From contig CAMLNH010000150.1 of assembly GCA_946481355.1 (NCBI GenBank), positions 1 to 6,861 on the forward strand: a DNA stretch of 6,861 nucleotides, written 5' to 3'. The notes below the pieces were generated by a model. That model was not told the DNA's origin and ran no database searches. It saw nothing but the letters and a program-made list of their open reading frames with translations. Made by a program: the position numbers and the translations under genes. The DNA comes from an uncultured Curvibacter sp. GTDB taxonomy: Bacteria; Pseudomonadota; Gammaproteobacteria; Burkholderiales; Burkholderiaceae. This document shows positions 1 through 6,257 of this stretch, in pieces. Within the stretch, counting starts at the first letter, position 1, and the number at the start of each line of letters is the position of its first letter.

Positions 1-833
1 ATCTGGGTGTTGATCAGCACATCGGCCAGGCGCTGGCCGCCCGGCGCCAGCAGCGGTGGCAGCAGACCCTTGCCCATGACGGGGTTGTAGTAGGCCAGGG
101 CCACGCCACCGCCGGCCTCGATGCGCCCGATCAGATCGTCGATCAGGCCGCTCTGCTCGGCAGCGATGGCCTGCTGGTGGAAAGCGATGGCCACCACGGG
201 CTGCCCCGATGCCACCGGCCCGCGCCAGCGCAGATAGGACGCCGTGTCCGGAAAGACCAGCGCGGGCGCCTTGGGATGGTAGATGGCCATTGCCGGAAAG
301 ACCTGGGGCGCGGCAATGCCCGACCAGGGCTTGCCCGCCAGATGCGCGGCCGCAGTGGCGAAGAAATTCGCACTGTTCGCGCGCCCGCCGTTGACGTAAT
401 AGGCATGCAGACGCCTGGCCAGTTCGTCGGACAGATGGCTCCAGCGCGGCTGGGTGGTGTGCAGCCATAACACGGGCGTCTCGGACTGGGCCAGCGCGGG
501 CAGCGCTGGTGCCAGACGCGCACTCATCTGCTCCTGGATGTGATCACGCGGGGCGTCGAAGAACACCATGTCGTAGCCGGCCCAGAGGCCGGCATCGATG
601 GTGCCCAGCTTCTCGACGAAGCGCGCCTCGACCCGGAGCCCATGCGGCGCAGCCGCCTCGGCCAGCACCTTGAACTTGCCGGGGCTGATCGGCGCCGTGC
701 TCACGAAGAGCAGCGTGCCCGCTGCCCAGGCTGCTGCCGGCATGAGCCAGGCCAGCAGCACGAGCAGTACATGCCAGGGTGCAAAGCGCCTGGAACTCCC
801 TGATTTCGCCTTGTTGTGTGTATAGGCTTGCAC
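1..833 (-). CDS. Exported CobN-family (cobaltochelatase large subunit-like) protein, N-terminal 277 residues
   Basis: The 3' end lies outside the window. CobN/BchH-family proteins are large metallochelatase subunits acting on tetrapyrroles. Family matches seen in order are YYVNGGRANSANF (residues 145-157, the Y..GG..N element of CobN), IYHPKAP (184-190), PVVAIAFH (212-219), DDLIGRIEAGG (232-242, the 'DALI..LE.RG' element) and DVLINTQ (271-277). The GTG start is chosen because AAGAGG lies 6 nt upstream and no in-frame ATG precedes the hydrophobic segment. Residues 1-20 are basic (KAK, RR), 21-35 are hydrophobic, and AWA-AG (35-39) resembles a signal peptidase site, so the protein is probably exported or membrane anchored. 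B12-pathway CobN is cytoplasmic, so this is more likely a paralogue. It starts 16 nt after the heme-type receptor gene and is surely co-transcribed. A role in removing or inserting metal in an imported tetrapyrrole, as proposed for HmuS, is inference. The family call is strong; the substrate is unknown. Confidence 0.82.
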   Translation of the reverse strand, partial: MQAYTHNKAKSGSSRRFAPWHVLLVLLAWLMPAAAWAAGTLLFVSTAPISPGKFKVLAEAAAPHGLRVEARFVEKLGTIDAGLWAGYDMVFFDAPRDHIQEQMSARLAPALPALAQSETPVLWLHTTQPRWSHLSDELARRLHAYYVNGGRANSANFFATAAAHLAGKPWSGIAAPQVFPAMAIYHPKAPALVFPDTASYLRWRGPVASGQPVVAIAFHQQAIAAEQSGLIDDLIGRIEAGGGVALAYYNPVMGKGLLPPLLAPGGQRLADVLINTQ

Positions 834-839
834 CCCGGA

Positions 840-845
840 CCTCTT
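840..845 (-). promoter_or_regulatory. Ribosome binding site that fixes the GTG start of the CobN-like gene
   Basis: On the minus strand this reads AAGAGG, 6 nt before the GTG at 833, in the 16-nt gap after the receptor stop codon. It is the only good Shine-Dalgarno match in the gap and supports the unusual start codon. Confidence 0.6.
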
Positions 846-849
846 GCTC

Positions 850-3072
850 TCAGAAACTGCGCGTTAGGCTGACCGTGAAATTGCGGCCTGGCTGGCTGTA
901 GGCGTCAATGACGGTGCTCGTGGCACTCAATCCACGAACGTCAGCCCATTCCACATACTTCTTGTCAAAGAGGTTGCGCAGGCCCACATGCAGCGTGGTG
1001 GCCTTGTTCAAGCTGTACCAACCGGTCACATCGACCACCGTGTAGCCCCCGGGCGTTGCCGCAGTGGCGCTGGCCGGGCGGTCCTGGCGATGGACGGCCG
1101 TCATGCGGGTCACCGCCCCCCAATGGGCGCCACGCGCATAGCCCAGGCCCAGCACCAGCTTGTCGGGATCGACCGTTGCCAGCGGCGTGGCGCCGGTTTC
1201 GGAATAGGAGTCCCCCTTCACGTGGGCGTAGGCTGCCAGCACGTTCCAGCGCGGCGCAAACGCCCAGTCGCCCCTCAGTTCAAAACCGCTGATCTTGACG
1301 CGGTTCAGGTTGATCGACTGATAGACGTCAGGCGTCGGCGCCGTGTTGTCCTGCACCAGCTGGTTGTCGGCGATGAAGTTCTTGTAGCGCCCCTGGAACA
1401 CCGCCACGCTGTAACGTCGCTCACTGTCGCGCCCGCGCAGACCCAGCTCCAGGGTGTCGCTGGTTTCCGACTTGAGATTGGGGTTCCCGATCGAGGTGTA
1501 GGGCTGCGCTGCCGTGAGGTTGGTGACACCGCCGTTGACCTGGCCAGCCTTGGGCGCACGGAAGCCACGTGCGTACTGCGCGAAGGGTTGTGCCATGGGC
1601 GCGACCTTCCAGATCACACCCAGTCGCGGCGAGACCGCGGAGTCGCTGAGCTTTGCAGGCTCGCTCGTGTTGTTGACACGGTAGTAGGCGTCGGGCTTGG
1701 GTGTGAGCTTGAAGCTGTCGAAACGCACCCCCGGTGTGACGCTGACCGAGCCCACACCGATCTCGTCCTGGACGTAGGCGCCGACCGTCTGGTAGTCGGT
1801 GTCGGGGAAGCTCTTGTTGGGAACAAACGCCGTACCGGAGCTGTTGTAACCATCCTTGAAGGATGTCACCTCTGTCTTCGCCAGATCCACCCCGTAGACC
1901 AGACGATGCCTGACATCACGTCCAAGATGGGTCTCCATCTGCACGTTACCGCCGATGGTGTTTTCACCGTATTGGGTGTCGCGCGTACGCACCAGCGGCG
2001 CTGCTGAGCGTGCCTCGAAACCGTACTGCTGGTTGTTGGTCTCCTGGCTGTACAGGCTGGCCGTCAAGAGATCGAACCAGGCCTGCTGTGGCGCATACCG
2101 GTAGTCCAGCTTGACCAGATCGCGCTGGATGTTCTCCTTCACATCCACGTCGGTCAGCGTGGCCGCGGCAAACGGGTCGCCAAAGAAGCTCAGGATGTCC
2201 GTGTTGTTCTCGCGTCGCAGCGACTCGGCAGATATCTTGAACTGATGCGTCACGCTGGGCGTGAGCACCAGCTTGGCCAGAACGTAGTCCGACTGCGTCT
2301 CGGCCGGGTTGGGCGTGGTCCGGGAACTGTTGGCCGCATCGTTGCTGCCCATGTTCGAAGTCTCATGCCCGCGGCGCAAACTCGCCAGCACCATGCCTGA
2401 GACCGTGTCGCCCTTGAAGGCAAAACTGGGCGCCAGTTGCCAGGAACGGTCCACCGATGCGTAGCCGGCCTTGAGGTTGAACTGCGTCGGCTTGCCCAGA
2501 GTCAGCAGGTCCTGCGGATCCTTGGTCACGAAACTCACGGCGCCGGCCAGGCCGTCCGAGCCGTATTGCGTGCTCGACGCCCCTCGCAGAATCTCGACCC
2601 GCTTGTAGCCTTCAGGGTCGATCATGTCGCCGCGGCCTGCGGCATAGGGACCACTGGCGTAGGTGGACGGCAGGCTCACACCGTCTACCTGCAGGCGCAC
2701 CTGATCGCCTTCGAGACCCCGGATGTTCACGCCCTCGTTGCCGGCGCGGCCGGTCGCACTGAAGACGCCGGAGGCCCGGTTGGTCTGCGCCCGCACCGAC
2801 ACCCCGACCTCGTTGCGCATCAGCTCCTCAAGATCTGTCGGGTTCTCGCGGGCGATGTCCTCGGCGCTGATGGTGGTCATCGTGGCCGGCACCTCGTCAA
2901 TATCCTGCTCCACCCGGCTGCCGCTGACCACGACTTCCCTCATCGTGCGCGCCTGCGCCATCTGAACATCCATGCTCTGCGCCCAGGCCGCCACACCACC
3001 GCAGGCCAGGCCCACGCCCAGCGCCAGCCGGCTCAGAGAAAAACGACGGTTTCTTTCGATCTGTGTATTCAT
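850..3072 (-). CDS. TonB-dependent receptor of the heme/hemoglobin (HemR/HmuR-like) family
   Basis: This is a 740-residue outer-membrane active transporter, a usual length for the family. A signal peptide spans about residues 1-31 (basic ERNRR, hydrophobic LALGVGLACGGVAA, AWA-QS cleavage). A TonB-box-like MREVVVSGSR follows at 44-53. The plug runs from about 56 to 190, with GVNIRGLEGDQVRLQVDGV (114-132) and the RVEILRGASSTQYG element (158-171). The barrel ends in the typical terminal F (VSLTRSF). The FRAP box (504-507) and NPNL box (530-533) are the hallmark of heme receptors, but no histidine lies between them and none in the plug; the first His is at 236. Heme specificity is therefore unproven. 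Start 3072 is preferred because the signal peptide is then compact; the in-frame ATG at 3084 would add four residues, and neither has a strong ribosome site. It has its own promoter region and is followed 16 nt later by the CobN-like gene. Confidence 0.9.
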   Translation of the reverse strand: MNTQIERNRRFSLSRLALGVGLACGGVAAWAQSMDVQMAQARTMREVVVSGSRVEQDIDEVPATMTTISAEDIARENPTDLEELMRNEVGVSVRAQTNRASGVFSATGRAGNEGVNIRGLEGDQVRLQVDGVSLPSTYASGPYAAGRGDMIDPEGYKRVEILRGASSTQYGSDGLAGAVSFVTKDPQDLLTLGKPTQFNLKAGYASVDRSWQLAPSFAFKGDTVSGMVLASLRRGHETSNMGSNDAANSSRTTPNPAETQSDYVLAKLVLTPSVTHQFKISAESLRRENNTDILSFFGDPFAAATLTDVDVKENIQRDLVKLDYRYAPQQAWFDLLTASLYSQETNNQQYGFEARSAAPLVRTRDTQYGENTIGGNVQMETHLGRDVRHRLVYGVDLAKTEVTSFKDGYNSSGTAFVPNKSFPDTDYQTVGAYVQDEIGVGSVSVTPGVRFDSFKLTPKPDAYYRVNNTSEPAKLSDSAVSPRLGVIWKVAPMAQPFAQYARGFRAPKAGQVNGGVTNLTAAQPYTSIGNPNLKSETSDTLELGLRGRDSERRYSVAVFQGRYKNFIADNQLVQDNTAPTPDVYQSINLNRVKISGFELRGDWAFAPRWNVLAAYAHVKGDSYSETGATPLATVDPDKLVLGLGYARGAHWGAVTRMTAVHRQDRPASATAATPGGYTVVDVTGWYSLNKATTLHVGLRNLFDKKYVEWADVRGLSATSTVIDAYSQPGRNFTVSLTRSF

Positions 3073-3123
3073 GTGTTCTGCCATCCAAAGAAGGGAAAAA
3101 AGGGCTTGCTTTCATCTCTGGCT

Positions 3124-3150
3124 GGCTGAACGACACAGCCCGGTGGGCTG
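3124..3150 (-). other. Mutually exclusive hairpins in the leader of the heme-type receptor gene
   Basis: In the minus-strand leader, CAGCCC-ACC-GGGCTG (3150-3136) forms a perfect 6-bp stem. The same GGCTG can instead pair with CAGCC at 3128-3124 across a 7-nt loop. A T6 tract follows about 20 nt downstream, just before the start codon. The pairing is seen directly; a regulatory role is speculation, and short GC-rich stems arise by chance at this GC content. Confidence 0.25.
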
Positions 3151-3178
3151 CAGGTCTGGCTTGCTGCGAAGAAACAGT

Positions 3179-3208
3179 ATCTTACATGAGAATCATTTGT
3201 ATTTACAA
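3179..3208 (-). promoter_or_regulatory. Candidate promoter of the heme-type receptor gene
   Basis: On the minus strand, TTGTAA (3208-3203, 4 of 6 to the -35 consensus) and TAAGAT (3184-3179, 4 of 6 to the -10) are separated by 18 bp. This predicts a start near 3172 and a leader of about 100 nt. An alternative is TTGTCA (3217-3212) with GATTCT (3194-3189), 17 bp apart. Either way the Fur-like box lies within the promoter. This is the A/T-rich part of the 188-bp gap between the two receptor genes. Confidence 0.4.
3187..3201 (+). promoter_or_regulatory. Fur-like box in front of the heme-type receptor gene
   Basis: TGAGAATCATTTGTA matches the 7-1-7 Fur consensus TGATAATNATTATCA at 10 of 14 defined positions, with a strong left half (6 of 7) and a weak right half. 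It sits between the proposed -35 and -10 elements, where bound Fur would block the polymerase. Iron repression is inferred. Confidence 0.5.
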
Positions 3209-3211
3209 ATG
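3194..3211. repeat. Perfect 8-2-8 palindrome overlapping the Fur-like box
   Basis: CATTTGTA-TT-TACAAATG is a perfect inverted repeat with a 2-bp centre. It overlaps the right half of the Fur-like box and the candidate -35. Its sequence does not follow the Fur pattern, so it may be an operator for another dimeric regulator, or an alternative Fur-family register. I do not recognise the cognate protein. Confidence 0.45.
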
Positions 3212-3218
3212 TGACAAC

Positions 3219-3247
3219 AAAAAGCCACATCGGCCGCCGGAACGGCC
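3219..3247 (-). terminator. Weak possible terminator after the ZnuD-like receptor gene
   Basis: Reading leftward from the stop codon, GGCCG-TTCCGG-CGGCC (3247-3232) is a 5-bp all-GC stem, followed 8 nt later by TTTTT (3223-3219). The stem is short and the U-tract is not adjacent, so termination may be partial or absent and some transcripts may read into the next receptor gene. Confidence 0.25.
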
Positions 3248-3260
3248 AGGCCCCTGCCGC

Positions 3261-5300
3261 TCAGAAACTGATCTGCAGCCCGGCCCGCAAACTGCGCCCG
3301 GGCAAGGGCGCGCGCCCGGGGACGGACTGGGTGAGGATGGAACTGGCTGAATAGGCCAGGGTGTTGCCGATGTTCTCCAATCGCGCATACCAGAGCAGCG
3401 TGGAGCGGTCGACCTTGCTGCGGTAGCTCATGCCCGCATGCCAGAGCGTGTAGCCCGCCGTGGCCAGCTGCCCGTCAGGCACCCGGTCCTGCGCGGCCAG
3501 GCGGTCGGCGCCGAGGCGCGTGCTCCAGGGCCCCTCGCTCCACACCAGAGTGGCCCCCAGGCGCAGGGGCGCGATGCGCGGCAGGGGCTGGCCCGTGCTC
3601 AGGTTGTCGGCGCGCACCACATCGCCCCGCAGGCTCAGATCCAGACGTCGCGGCCCCGACAGCAGGCGCAGGTCCGAGCTGGCCTCCAGGCCGCGAAAGC
3701 GGGCCTGCATCTGGTTGTAGCGGTAGGTGGCCGGGTTGGTCGATGCATCGCTGAGCATGAGGCCGATGTAGTTGTCGAACTCGTGCAGAAAGGCCTGCAG
3801 CTGCACCCGGTCGGCGCCCTGCTTCCAGGCCAGCCCCAGGTCCAGGTTGCGCGAGCGCTCCAGGTCGAGCTCCGGGTTGCCCACGTCCGTGGTGTTGGTC
3901 GCCACGTGGTAGCCGTTGACGAACATCTCGTAGTCACGCGGCGCGCGTTGCGTGGACGAGAAGTTGCCCGTCAGTTGCCAGGCGGGCGTAAGCTGCCAGA
4001 GCGAGCCCAGGGCAAAGCTGCGCGGCTGAAAGCTGCGCTGCCCCACAAAGAAACCCGAGGCCGTCGGATGCCCCTGCGACGTGATCTGCACCGACTCGGC
4101 GCGCATCCCCAGACTCAGCCGCCCCCAGGTGCGCGGCAGGTCCTCCTGCACGAACACGGCCGACTGGCGCGTGCGGCTGAAAGGCGCGAGCACCGTGTCC
4201 CCGTCGGCCGAGTAGCGCGAGCTCTCGGCCTGCAGGCCCAGAACGCCCTCAAAGGGCCCGAGCGGCGCATGGCGCGCCTGCAGGCGCAGGTCACTGCCGT
4301 CGCGGCGAAACAGCGTCAGCGGCGTGCCGGCGTCGAGCTCGGTGTGGCGGTATTCGGTGCGGCTGGCCTGCACCTTGAGCGACTGCAGCGGGCCTTGCAG
4401 GCGGCGGCGCTCTCCTTCCAGGGCCACGCGCACGGTCTGCATGTCGATCGTCACGCTCTCCTCGGCCACCGTGCCGTACTCGCTGCCATAGCTCGTGACG
4501 GACAAGCCGAGGTAACCATCGTCGCCGAAGACCGAAGCCCCCAGCGCTCCGCCCCAGGACTGCGCGGCCGAGTTGCACAGGCGTTGCGCATAGCTGGTGG
4601 CACCACCGCGTACGCAGCCCAGCGTGACCGGGACCGACATGTCCTGCGCGTTGCGCGACATCACATCGGCGTGCACGGTGTAGCGCGCGTTGCCGGCCTC
4701 CAGCACCATGGCACCGGCGCGCTCACGGTTGCCCGTGGCCAGGCTGGCATCGGCCCGGCCGCTGATGCCCCCGGCCGCGTCGAACTGCGGCTCGCGCGGG
4801 ATGCGGTTGTCGATGACGTTGACCACCCCGCCCACGGCATTGCCGCCGTACTGCAGGGCCGCCGGCCCGCGCACCACCTCCACGCGCTCCATCACCAGCG
4901 GGTCCATGGGCACGGCATGGTCGTAGCTCTGACCCGAGAGATCGGTTGTCGGCGCGCCATTGCTGAGCAGGCGGATGCGTTCGCCGTCGAGCCCGCGGAT
5001 CACAGGCCGGCTCGCGTTCGGACCGAAGTAGGTGCTGCTGACACCAGGCAGGCCGTCCAGCGTCTGTCCCAGGGTGGACTGACCGCGCTGTGTCAGCTCC
5101 TCGCCGGCCAGCACACTGACAGGCGCGATCTGCTCTGCAGCCCCCAGCGGGTTGGCCGTGACCGTCACGGGCGCCAGCGTGGCCCCTCCCCCATCCGCCG
5201 AAGCCTGGGCCCGGGCTTGCGGGGCCACCCATCCCAGCAGACAGAACCCGACCACGCCACAGACCTGCACGGCACGCAAATTTCGGACTAGGCCACACAT
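3261..5300 (-). CDS. TonB-dependent receptor, ZnuD-like (probable metal or metal-complex receptor)
   Basis: This is a 679-residue outer-membrane receptor. A signal peptide covers about residues 1-32 (basic VRNLRA, hydrophobic VCGVVGFCLLGWVA, ARA-QA). A TonB-box-like stretch APVTVTA lies at 43-49. The plug includes RPVIRGLDGERIRLL (98-112), SYDHAVPMDPL (125-135) and the RVEVVRGPAALQYGGNAVGG segment (139-158). The SYDHAVP motif resembles the zinc receptor ZnuD of Neisseria, where an Asp-His pair here helps bind zinc. A YRHTELD motif (317-323) and QRAP (451-454)...H465...NPEL (475-478) add candidate ligands. C229 and C242 may form a loop disulfide. The barrel ends LQISF. The ATG at 5300 is chosen because an upstream ATG (5345) would place the Fur-like box inside the gene and add a second hydrophobic stretch. 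It is divergent from the tonB group. Zinc, iron, heme and cobalt complexes all remain possible. Confidence 0.85.
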   Translation of the reverse strand: MCGLVRNLRAVQVCGVVGFCLLGWVAPQARAQASADGGGATLAPVTVTANPLGAAEQIAPVSVLAGEELTQRGQSTLGQTLDGLPGVSSTYFGPNASRPVIRGLDGERIRLLSNGAPTTDLSGQSYDHAVPMDPLVMERVEVVRGPAALQYGGNAVGGVVNVIDNRIPREPQFDAAGGISGRADASLATGNRERAGAMVLEAGNARYTVHADVMSRNAQDMSVPVTLGCVRGGATSYAQRLCNSAAQSWGGALGASVFGDDGYLGLSVTSYGSEYGTVAEESVTIDMQTVRVALEGERRRLQGPLQSLKVQASRTEYRHTELDAGTPLTLFRRDGSDLRLQARHAPLGPFEGVLGLQAESSRYSADGDTVLAPFSRTRQSAVFVQEDLPRTWGRLSLGMRAESVQITSQGHPTASGFFVGQRSFQPRSFALGSLWQLTPAWQLTGNFSSTQRAPRDYEMFVNGYHVATNTTDVGNPELDLERSRNLDLGLAWKQGADRVQLQAFLHEFDNYIGLMLSDASTNPATYRYNQMQARFRGLEASSDLRLLSGPRRLDLSLRGDVVRADNLSTGQPLPRIAPLRLGATLVWSEGPWSTRLGADRLAAQDRVPDGQLATAGYTLWHAGMSYRSKVDRSTLLWYARLENIGNTLAYSASSILTQSVPGRAPLPGRSLRAGLQISF

Positions 5301-5305
5301 CGTAA

Positions 5306-5320
5306 TGAGAATTAATAACA
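5306..5320 (+). promoter_or_regulatory. Fur-like box adjacent to the ZnuD-like receptor gene
   Basis: TGAGAATTAATAACA matches the 7-1-7 Fur consensus at 11 of 14 defined positions, the best of the three boxes. It ends 5 bp upstream of the chosen ATG at 5300. On the minus strand it contains TATTAA, a possible -10, which would give a very short leader. No convincing -35 is visible. Confidence 0.55.
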
Positions 5321-5400
5321 ATCGAACTGGGATTCTGACATGCATGACCGTCTCGGCCTGCAAGGATGAGGCCAAGTAAACGCCGCACTGCAACATCAAT

Positions 5401-5414
5401 TTGAGAAATCTCAA
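5401..5414. repeat. Palindrome TTGAGA-AA-TCTCAA in the divergent control region
   Basis: A perfect 6-2-6 inverted repeat lies just left of the Fur-like box at 5419-5433, close to where a -35 element for the rightward promoter would be. It could be an operator for a second regulator. No family is recognised. Confidence 0.35.
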
Positions 5415-5418
5415 CAAA

Positions 5419-5433
5419 CAAGAATAATTCTCA
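5419..5433 (+). promoter_or_regulatory. Fur-like box of the tonB-exbB promoter
   Basis: CAAGAATAATTCTCA matches the 7-1-7 Fur consensus at 10 of 14 defined positions and has a perfect inner palindrome, AGAATAATTCT (5421-5431). It abuts the -10 hexamer at 5436, the typical place for Fur repression. An 11-bp motif, AATGAGAATTA, is shared in opposite orientation with the box at 5306-5320. Confidence 0.6.
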
Positions 5434-5435
5434 TT

Positions 5436-5441
5436 TATAAT
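5436..5441 (+). promoter_or_regulatory. -10 hexamer of the rightward tonB-exbB promoter
   Basis: TATAAT is an exact -10 consensus in otherwise GC-rich DNA. The -35 position (5413-5418, 17-bp spacer) matches poorly, so an activator or alternative contacts may help. The expected transcription start is near 5448, only about 3 nt before the ATG of the small ORF and about 100 nt before tonB. Confidence 0.55.
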
Positions 5442-5450
5442 GCTCTCATC

Positions 5451-5522
5451 ATGTCCATCCTGATCCTCCTGGGTAGTCTGGTGCTGGTCGCTCTGGCCAG
5501 CTGCTGGATCTTCCGGGAATAG
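5451..5522 (+). CDS. Possible 23-residue single-span membrane microprotein
   Basis: This small open reading frame encodes MSILILLGSLVLVALASC followed by WIFRE. Residues 2-21 form one hydrophobic segment with a single Cys (18), ending in a charged tail (RE), so it would be an inner-membrane peptide. It lies directly behind the -10 hexamer and ends 27 nt before tonB. No Shine-Dalgarno sequence is visible. If transcription starts near 5448, the message would be almost leaderless at this ATG. The coherent hydrophobic composition, the position and the in-frame stop support it, but 24 codons can occur by chance. I do not recognise a family. It could be an accessory peptide of the TonB complex, a translated leader controlling tonB, or non-coding leader. 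Confidence 0.4.
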   Translation: MSILILLGSLVLVALASCWIFRE

Positions 5523-5549
5523 GACAGGTTAGCGACCTCGCACGAAAAT

Positions 5550-6227
5550 ATGAGTCTGTCTCTCACCGCCCCACCCGCGCCTTTGATGAACCGTCGCCTG
5601 CTGATTGCCACCAGTGTGATCCTGCTGCACGTCTTCGTGCTGTGGGCGCTGCAGACCGGCCTGATGCGCCGCGCCGTGGAAATCATCGTGCCCGGCGAGA
5701 TCCTCAGCGAATTCATCAGCCCGCCGGCCCCGCCCGCGCCCCAGCCGCAAGCCCCCGCGCCACAGCCGGTGAAGCAGGAAGTCAAACCCGTGGTCAAGCC
5801 CACGCCCACCCCGCCCCTGCCGGCGCCCACACCTGAGCCCGCGCCCATGGTGGCACCCGCTGCACCGGCACCAGCCCAGCCTGCGATCGAGGCCAGCACC
5901 GTGGCCGCCACGCCCGCCGCCCCGCAGGCACCGGCGCCGGCTCGCATTGAGCTGCCCTCGAGCGATGCGGCCTATCTGAACAACCCCAAACCCTCCTACC
6001 CGGCCCTGAGCCGCCGCCTCGGTGAACAGGGCAAGGTGGTGGTGCGCGTGCTCATCGGCGTGGACGGCACGGCCCAGCAGGCCGAGATCCGCACCTCCAG
6101 CGGCTACGAGCGTCTGGACCAGGCCGCGCTGGCCACCGTGCGCAACTGGCGCTATGCGCCGGGCAAGCGCAACGGCACGGCCGAGGCCATGTGGTTCAAC
6201 GTGCCCATCAATTTCGTGCTTGAGTAA
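5550..6227 (+). CDS. tonB: TonB energy transducer
   Basis: TonB couples the proton gradient used by ExbB-ExbD to outer-membrane receptors by contacting their TonB boxes. This 225-residue protein has the standard layout. An N-terminal membrane anchor spans about residues 17-34 and contains S22 and H27. A periplasm-spanning Pro/Ala-rich linker with VKQEVKPVVKP runs from about 58 to 131. The C-terminal TonB domain covers about 140-225 (NPKPSYPALSRRLGEQGKVV at 145-164, RNWRYAPG at 198-205, VPINFVLE at the end). The Ser-to-His spacing in the anchor is one residue longer than the S16/H20 pair of E. coli TonB. The ATG at 5550 lacks a clear ribosome site; the ATG at 5586 would still leave a full anchor but has none either. 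exbB follows 30 nt downstream. Divergence from the receptor genes behind a Fur-like box suggests a TonB dedicated to this locus. Confidence 0.92.
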   Translation: MSLSLTAPPAPLMNRRLLIATSVILLHVFVLWALQTGLMRRAVEIIVPGEILSEFISPPAPPAPQPQAPAPQPVKQEVKPVVKPTPTPPLPAPTPEPAPMVAPAAPAPAQPAIEASTVAATPAAPQAPAPARIELPSSDAAYLNNPKPSYPALSRRLGEQGKVVVRVLIGVDGTAQQAEIRTSSGYERLDQAALATVRNWRYAPGKRNGTAEAMWFNVPINFVLE

Positions 6228-6257
6228 TTTTTCGTTTTCTGCTTTCGGAGTTCTGCC

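Noticed and set aside
143..523. A 126-codon minus-strand frame within the CobN-like gene
   Set aside because: It is out of frame with the CobN-family reading, which is continuous from 833 to position 1 and carries the family motifs.
988..2007. A 339-codon plus-strand frame antisense to the heme-type receptor
   Set aside because: It has no recognisable motif and lies wholly within a well-supported receptor gene.
3146..3160. A B12-box-like stretch (minus strand AGCCAGACCTGC) that could hint at a cobalamin riboswitch before the receptor-CobN operon
   Set aside because: The GGAG part of the B12 box is missing. Too little leader lies upstream of it for the roughly 200-nt riboswitch fold, and the candidate promoter falls inside that space.
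3438..5291. A 617-codon open frame on the plus strand, antisense to the ZnuD-like receptor
   Set aside because: It is Arg/Ala/His/Gln-rich with no domain, and opposite a gene with clear receptor motifs. Long antisense frames are expected at this GC content.
5301..5417. Longer starts for the ZnuD-like receptor (ATG at 5345, ATG at 5396, TTG at 5417)
   Set aside because: They would put the best Fur-like box inside the coding region and add a second hydrophobic stretch before a complete signal peptide. 5345 cannot be fully excluded.
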